Shown piece after piece: positions 7,470-11,773 of a DNA stretch of 11,773 nucleotides. Location: NCBI GenBank assembly GCA_947627815.1, contig CANQXN010000043.1, positions 1-11,773 on the forward strand, in the 5' to 3' direction. The notes under the pieces are model-generated. The model worked only from the letters and a program-made list of their open reading frames with translations, did no database searches and had not been told where the DNA came from. This stretch comes from an uncultured Clostridia bacterium. GTDB lineage: Bacteria; Bacillota; Clostridia; Oscillospirales; CAG-272. Made by a program: the position numbers and the translations under genes. Position 1 is the first letter of the stretch; every line of letters starts with the position of its first letter.

Positions 7470-7511
7470 ATACTGTATTTTTTATCATGCGGGGAAAGGC
7501 GTATCAAAAAA

Positions 7512-8594
7512 ATGGACGGGACAGTGCAAAAGGAAAGAAGCGATCTTTTGTGTATGGACAGGGCGGCGCTTGTCGCCTTGGTCACCGAAGAATGCAAGGA
7601 AAAGCCCTACCGCGCCGCACAGATTGCCGCTTGGCTGTGCAAAGCCGCCTTGTTTGATGAAATGACCGATCTTCCCAAGCCGCTGATCGCCCGCCTGAAA
7701 GAATGCGCGACGCTTTCTTACCCCGCCGTCTTTGACAAAAAGGTGTCCGCCCTCGACAAAACGGTGAAATTCCTCTATCGACTGACCGACGGTCAGCTTG
7801 TGGAGGCGGTCGTGATGCGGTATGAACACGGCTATTCCATCTGCATTTCCACACAGGCGGGCTGCCGCATGGGCTGTCGCTTCTGCGCCTCCACCTTGGG
7901 CGGTCGCGTGCGGAATCTGACCGAAGGGGAAATGCTTGGCGAGATTCTTGTGGCGCAAAGGAGTTTGGGCGTTCGCATTTCTCATGTGGTATTGATGGGC
8001 ATCGGCGAGCCGCTCGACAACTATGACCATGTCCTGCGCTTTCTTCGCCTTGTCAGCGCCAAAGAGGGGTTGAATATCAGCGGGCGCAACATCTCGCTTT
8101 CCACCTGCGGTCTGGTGCCGCGCATCGCCGATCTGGCAAAGGAAAATCTGCCGCTGACGCTGTCGGTCTCCCTGCACGCTTCGGACAACAAACGGCGCAG
8201 CGCCATCATGCCGGTGAACGACCGCTATCCTTTGGAAGAACTTTTGCCCGCCTGCCGCGATTATTTTGACGCCACGGGGCGGCGAATCTCCTTTGAATAT
8301 ACCCTGATTGCCGGCGAGAATGACGCGCCGGCCGATGCCGACGCGCTGGCCGCGCTTTTAAAGACCTCGTTTGGCGACCGTCCTTTTCATGTCAATCTGA
8401 TCCCGGTCAATCCTGTCAAGGAAAGCGGATTTCAGCAGGGCAGTCGCGCCTCGGTGCTGGCTTTTTGCCGCCGTTTGAACCGTTTGCATGTCAACGCGAC
8501 GGTCAGACGGACTTTGGGCGCCGACATCAACGCCTCCTGTGGGCAGCTTCGCCACGCTGCCGGTCAAAATGCGAAAGGAAATCAAAACTCATGA
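7512..8594 (+). CDS. rlmN: Dual-specificity 23S rRNA/tRNA adenine-C2 methyltransferase
   Basis: This is a 360-residue radical-SAM enzyme that methylates C2 of A2503 in 23S rRNA and A37 in some tRNAs. The iron-sulfur cluster motif CRMGCRFC has Cys at 118, 122 and 125. The two catalytic cysteines expected from the Escherichia coli enzyme are present as Cys111 (SICIST) and Cys343 in GADINASCGQL. Further family signatures are LMGIGEPLDNYD (161-172), STCGLVPRI (197-205), LSVSLHAS (217-224) and HVNLIPVNP (293-301). The N-terminal region (11-40, containing EKPYRAAQI) is also typical. The start is slightly uncertain: GGAAAGG lies 12 bases upstream, longer than usual, but the segment beginning DLL is conserved. 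The last four bases overlap the stp start (ATGA). Confidence 0.95.
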   Translation: MDGTVQKERSDLLCMDRAALVALVTEECKEKPYRAAQIAAWLCKAALFDEMTDLPKPLIARLKECATLSYPAVFDKKVSALDKTVKFLYRLTDGQLVEAVVMRYEHGYSICISTQAGCRMGCRFCASTLGGRVRNLTEGEMLGEILVAQRSLGVRISHVVLMGIGEPLDNYDHVLRFLRLVSAKEGLNISGRNISLSTCGLVPRIADLAKENLPLTLSVSLHASDNKRRSAIMPVNDRYPLEELLPACRDYFDATGRRISFEYTLIAGENDAPADADALAALLKTSFGDRPFHVNLIPVNPVKESGFQQGSRASVLAFCRRLNRLHVNATVRRTLGADINASCGQLRHAAGQNAKGNQNS

Positions 8595-9379
8595 AGTTCA
8601 AGTATTATGGCAGCAGCGATATCGGAAAGCAGCGGACAGAAAATCAGGATTGCTTTTCGATCACCCCTTTGAAAGACGAGGCGCTTCTCGCCGTCATCTG
8701 CGACGGTATGGGGGGCGTCGCCGGCGGGAAGGTGGCGGCGGAGCTGGCCATCTCCACTTTCGTATCGGAATTTGTGCGTGTGCTTCCCGAAAAATTTTCG
8801 GATTTTTCCCGTATTTCTGCAAGGTCGGAAAGCGATCAGGCAATACTATCTATGCTGATGACCGCTTGCGCCGAGGCGGCGAATACCGCCGTTTATCGGC
8901 AGGGAATCGAAACGCCCGCTCTCATGGGCATGGGGACGACGCTGGTGGCGGCTTTTGTCGCCGGGGACGGCGCCTTTATCGTCAATGTAGGCGATTCCCG
9001 GCTGTATTCGCTCGAACGCAACGCCATGCGCCAGGTGACGATCGATCACTCCAAAGTGCAGATGCTTTTGGCGACCGGCCAGATCACCGCGCAGGAAGCC
9101 GCCAGCTATCCGCACAAAAATGTCATTACCCGTGCTGTCGGGATTGCCTCGATGGTCAATGCCGAGACTTTCGTTCTGCCTCTCCATACGCCGCAGACCC
9201 TGCTTCTTTGCAGCGACGGTCTGCACGATATCCTCAGCAACGAAGAAATCTATGCCATCGTCTGGGGCAGTGAGAGCATTTACGCCCTGCCGCAGGAAGA
9301 AAAGGTCGCGCGTCTCATTGCGGCGGCCAACCAGCACGGCGGGCGCGATAATATCACCGCGATATTGATTTCTGTATAA
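8591..9379 (+). CDS. stp: PP2C-family Ser/Thr protein phosphatase
   Basis: This 262-residue cytosolic, metal-dependent phosphatase (PrpC/Stp type) reverses phosphorylation by the kinase encoded next to it. PP2C motifs appear in order: R15-T-E-N-Q-D20, D38-G-M-G-G42, M114-G-T-T117, G134-D-S-R137, IDHS (151-154), S208-D-G210 and R252-D-N-I-T256. The Asp residues at 20, 38, 209 and 253 correspond to the usual metal ligands. Length matches Bacillus PrpC (about 254). The ATG overlaps the rlmN stop by four bases. AAAGGA lies about 11 bases upstream. The rlmN-stp-prkC order is conserved across Firmicutes. Confidence 0.95.
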   Translation: MKFKYYGSSDIGKQRTENQDCFSITPLKDEALLAVICDGMGGVAGGKVAAELAISTFVSEFVRVLPEKFSDFSRISARSESDQAILSMLMTACAEAANTAVYRQGIETPALMGMGTTLVAAFVAGDGAFIVNVGDSRLYSLERNAMRQVTIDHSKVQMLLATGQITAQEAASYPHKNVITRAVGIASMVNAETFVLPLHTPQTLLLCSDGLHDILSNEEIYAIVWGSESIYALPQEEKVARLIAAANQHGGRDNITAILISV

Positions 9380-9476
9380 ATACTTACATTCCCGCCGCAG
9401 CATGTCATCGGCACGCTTGTCAGATTTCCCGCGAAAACCGGGGGAAAGGAGAAACCCGCCGACCGGGGTATTGCCT

Positions 9477-11270
9477 ATGTCCGCAGAAAAGGAAAAGGAA
9501 GCGATTCCGGCCAAAGCCGCGCCGGGCGAGCGTCCGATACTCGACGGCCGCTACCGTTTGGATACCACCGTCGGAGAGGGCGCTACCGCCCGGGTGTACC
9601 GCGCTTGGGATCTGAAAGAAGAGCGCGAGGTGGCGGTCAAAATCTTCAAAAAAGAGCTTTCCAAAGACGAGGAAGCCAAACGCCGCTTTACCGATGAGGC
9701 AAAAGCCTATACCATTCTTGAAAATCATCCCAACATCATTTCCGCCTATGATATTTCCACCGCCGGCGAAGAACCCTATATCGTGATGGAGCTTGCGGAA
9801 GGGGAATCCCTGATGCACAGGCTAAATTACCGAGGCGGCCGTCTTGCTTTGCAGGAAGCCATGAATATCTCCTTCCAGCTTCTTGCCGCGCTTTCCTATG
9901 CCCATAAAAAAGGGATCATCCATCGCGATGTCAAGCCTCAGAATGTGATTCTCTTAGAAGGCGACCTTGTCAAGCTGGCCGATTTCGGCATCGCCATTCT
10001 GCCGGGCATGGAAGAAAAAACGGTCGGCGCCGCCGGGACGGTACACTATATGAGTCCCGAACAGATTTCGGGCGGGCGGGTAGATGCCCGGTCTGACATC
10101 TATTCCGTGGGCGTCGTCATGTATGAAATGCTCACGGGTCATGTCCCGTTTTCTTCCGATCAGCCGAGGGCCGCCGACAGGATCAACGAGATCATGCATA
10201 AGCACCTGAAGGAAATGCCGGTCAAGCCCTCTTCCTATTCCCCCAATCTGCCCACAGCGGTGGAACAGATCATTTTAAAGGCGCTGAGCAAGCCGCCCGC
10301 CGCCCGCTTTGCCTCCTGCGAGGAGATGAGCGAATGTTTGCATCTGGCCAAGGGAAATCCCAATCTTTTGTTTGAGTTTGGCTTGAGCAACGCCTTTTAT
10401 GACGAATATGCCGCTCTGCCGGAGGAAAGCGCGGCCGAACGGTTCACGCCGCGTGTCGAGAAAAAAACAAGCGCCGGCAAGGGAAGCGGAAAAATCGGTG
10501 AAGGGAAGAAACCCGAAGAAAAGAGCAATCGCGTCACCGCCCGCATGGCCGCCTGTTTTATGGTTCTTTTTGTCCTTGCGGCGGGCGTTGTGACATTTGC
10601 CTTGTGGGATATTTTCTGGCGGGATGTCGGCAAAACCACCATTCTCACGCCTACCATGCGGGGAAAACAGTACGACGATACCGAGGCGGCCTCGCTGGCC
10701 GAAAAAGGGTATGAAGTGACGATCTGTTATGAATACAGCGCCTATGACCCCGCCGGCACTGTGATTTCACAGGATCCGGGTCCGGGCGACACCCAGCGCC
10801 TTGCCCCGGGAGAAGCGCCGCATCTCACGCTGACCTTGAGCGCCGGCTTTCGCGTCATGCTCATGAACGATTATAACGGCAGGGAATACCGTGCGGTCGA
10901 GCAGGAGCTTACCGGGCTTGGCTTTACCGTCTGTGTGGTCAAGGTTCACAGCGAGGAAGCGGCGGGGCTGATTCTTGCCACCGATCCCGCGCCGGGCAAT
11001 ATGGCGATGCAGAACGAGCCTGTCACCCTGACGGTGAGTGAAGGTCCCACCACGGTTTACCGCTATATGCCCTCGCTGCTCGGCATGACCGCCAAGCAGG
11101 CGCTGGCCGCTTTGGAAGAAGCGGGGCTTCGTTTGGGCGGGATTGTTTACGAAACTTCTTCCGCCGCCCCCGGCACCGTCATTGCGCAAAACCATCCGTA
11201 CGGCGAAAAACTGCCGGCCGAGTATATGCCGGTGATCCTCGTGATCGCCAAAAGCGGCATCCCTTCCTGA
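9477..11270 (+). CDS. prkC: Ser/Thr protein kinase with three PASTA repeats
   Basis: This 597-residue membrane kinase (PrkC/Stk1/PknB type) has a cytosolic kinase domain (about 25-290): glycine loop GEGATARVY 33-41, ATP lysine Lys55, catalytic HRDVKPQN 149-156, DFG 169-171, activation-loop Thr182 and Thr188 before YMSPEQ. A Lys/Glu/Gly-rich juxtamembrane stretch (325-352) leads to one membrane helix (about 357-379). Three extracellular PASTA repeats follow (about 390-456, 457-523, 529-594), which in the family bind muropeptides and lipid II. Bacillus PrkC (about 648) controls germination and cell-wall functions. The start is unclear. ATG 9477 has only GGGG 8 bases upstream, while ATG 9402 (25 residues longer) has no ribosome binding site. 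A good AAAGGAG at 9445-9451 has no in-frame start at normal distance. The position after stp is canonical. Confidence 0.95.
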   Translation: MSAEKEKEAIPAKAAPGERPILDGRYRLDTTVGEGATARVYRAWDLKEEREVAVKIFKKELSKDEEAKRRFTDEAKAYTILENHPNIISAYDISTAGEEPYIVMELAEGESLMHRLNYRGGRLALQEAMNISFQLLAALSYAHKKGIIHRDVKPQNVILLEGDLVKLADFGIAILPGMEEKTVGAAGTVHYMSPEQISGGRVDARSDIYSVGVVMYEMLTGHVPFSSDQPRAADRINEIMHKHLKEMPVKPSSYSPNLPTAVEQIILKALSKPPAARFASCEEMSECLHLAKGNPNLLFEFGLSNAFYDEYAALPEESAAERFTPRVEKKTSAGKGSGKIGEGKKPEEKSNRVTARMAACFMVLFVLAAGVVTFALWDIFWRDVGKTTILTPTMRGKQYDDTEAASLAEKGYEVTICYEYSAYDPAGTVISQDPGPGDTQRLAPGEAPHLTLTLSAGFRVMLMNDYNGREYRAVEQELTGLGFTVCVVKVHSEEAAGLILATDPAPGNMAMQNEPVTLTVSEGPTTVYRYMPSLLGMTAKQALAALEEAGLRLGGIVYETSSAAPGTVIAQNHPYGEKLPAEYMPVILVIAKSGIPS

Positions 11271-11311
11271 GGAACCCCCTTGACTGAAATTGACAGAAAG
11301 GCGATTTTGTT

Positions 11312-11773
11312 ATGAATGAGCGTCAATCCCATATCCGCAACTTTTCCATTATCGCGCACATCGATCATGGCAAGTCCACGCTGGCCGACCGTCTTTTAGA
11401 GCGCACCTCGGCGGTGGCCAGCCGGGATATGGAAGATCAGATTTTAGATAACATGGACTTAGAGCGCGAACGGGGCATTACCATCAAAGCGCGGGCGGTG
11501 CGGCTTTTCTACACCGCCTCCGACGGCGATACATACCAGCTGAACCTCATCGACACACCGGGACATGTGGACTTTAATTACGAGGTTTCCCGCTCGCTGA
11601 ACGCCTGCGAAGGCGCGCTTTTAGTCGTCGACGCCTCCCAGGGAATCGAGGCGCAGACCCTGGCAAATGTATATCTTGCCCTGGACCATGACCTGGAGGT
11701 TTTCCCGGTGATCAATAAGATAGACTTGCCCAGCGCCCAGCCGGAGCGGGTCATGGAGGAGATTGAGGATGTG
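11312..11773 (+). CDS. lepA: Translation elongation factor 4 (LepA/EF4), 5' part
   Basis: The first 154 residues of an approximately 600-residue ribosome-associated GTPase are present; the rest lies beyond the window. The opening matches LepA: NFSIIAHIDHGKST (10-23, G1 loop), MDLERERGITIKA (48-60, G2), IDTPGHVDF (80-88, G3) and NKIDLP (135-140, G4). The distinctive LepA stretch EVSRSLNACEGALLVVDASQ spans 91-110. An Asn at 89 replaces the more usual small residue, a mild variant. AGAAAGG (11295-11301) lies 10 bases before the ATG. It follows prkC by 41 bases with no terminator, so it is probably co-transcribed. LepA acts on stalled or back-translocated ribosomes and in ribosome assembly. The neighbour is unusual, since rsgA commonly follows prkC. 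Confidence 0.96.
   Translation, partial: MNERQSHIRNFSIIAHIDHGKSTLADRLLERTSAVASRDMEDQILDNMDLERERGITIKARAVRLFYTASDGDTYQLNLIDTPGHVDFNYEVSRSLNACEGALLVVDASQGIEAQTLANVYLALDHDLEVFPVINKIDLPSAQPERVMEEIEDV

Overview
The window looks like chromosomal DNA from an endospore-forming, moderately GC-rich member of the Clostridia, probably an uncultured gut-type (Oscillospiraceae-like) lineage. The reasons are a complete spoIIIA operon, the rlmN-stp-prkC gene order, strong AGGAGG-type ribosome binding sites and classic Firmicutes sigma-A promoters. The lineage is an inference; the gene content is read directly from the sequence.

Layout. Positions 1-156 hold the control region of a divergent minus-strand gene whose ATG lies at the window edge. 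That region carries a long imperfect inverted repeat that includes the gene's ribosome binding site. A near-consensus promoter then drives hpf, a long-form ribosome hibernation factor (243-776), preceded by a possible 13-codon leader ORF. Two terminators in tandem (808-893) close hpf. Next comes an eight-gene spoIIIA operon (964-5746, spoIIIAA to spoIIIAH), tightly packed with several stop/start overlaps and closed by an 11-bp hairpin terminator. A stand-alone lipoprotein resembling GH76 alpha-1,6-mannanases follows (5908-7368), with its own promoter and a 13-bp hairpin terminator. The last block has its own extended -10 promoter and reads rlmN (7512-8594), stp (8591-9379), prkC (9477-11270) and the start of lepA (11312 to the window end).

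How the genes work together. SpoIIIAA-AH form the mother-cell half of the SpoIIIA-SpoIIQ channel (feeding-tube complex), which joins the mother cell to the forespore after engulfment. AA is the ATPase, AB/AC/AD/AE are membrane parts related to secretion systems, and AF/AG/AH carry ring-building folds. Stp and PrkC are an antagonistic Ser/Thr phosphatase and kinase pair. PrkC senses cell-wall fragments through its PASTA repeats and is linked in Bacillus to spore germination. RlmN, HPF and LepA all act on the ribosome, so the flanks share a translation and quiescence theme.

The gene set is mostly ordinary, and I do not see a wholly new system. The points most worth checking are a SpoIIIAG lacking the large insert that normally splits its ring-building domain, a spoIIIAH with two in-frame starts each preceded by a near-perfect ribosome binding site, the RBS-masking repeat at the left edge, the GH76-like lipoprotein directly behind a sporulation operon, and a prkC operon that runs into lepA where rsgA is usual.
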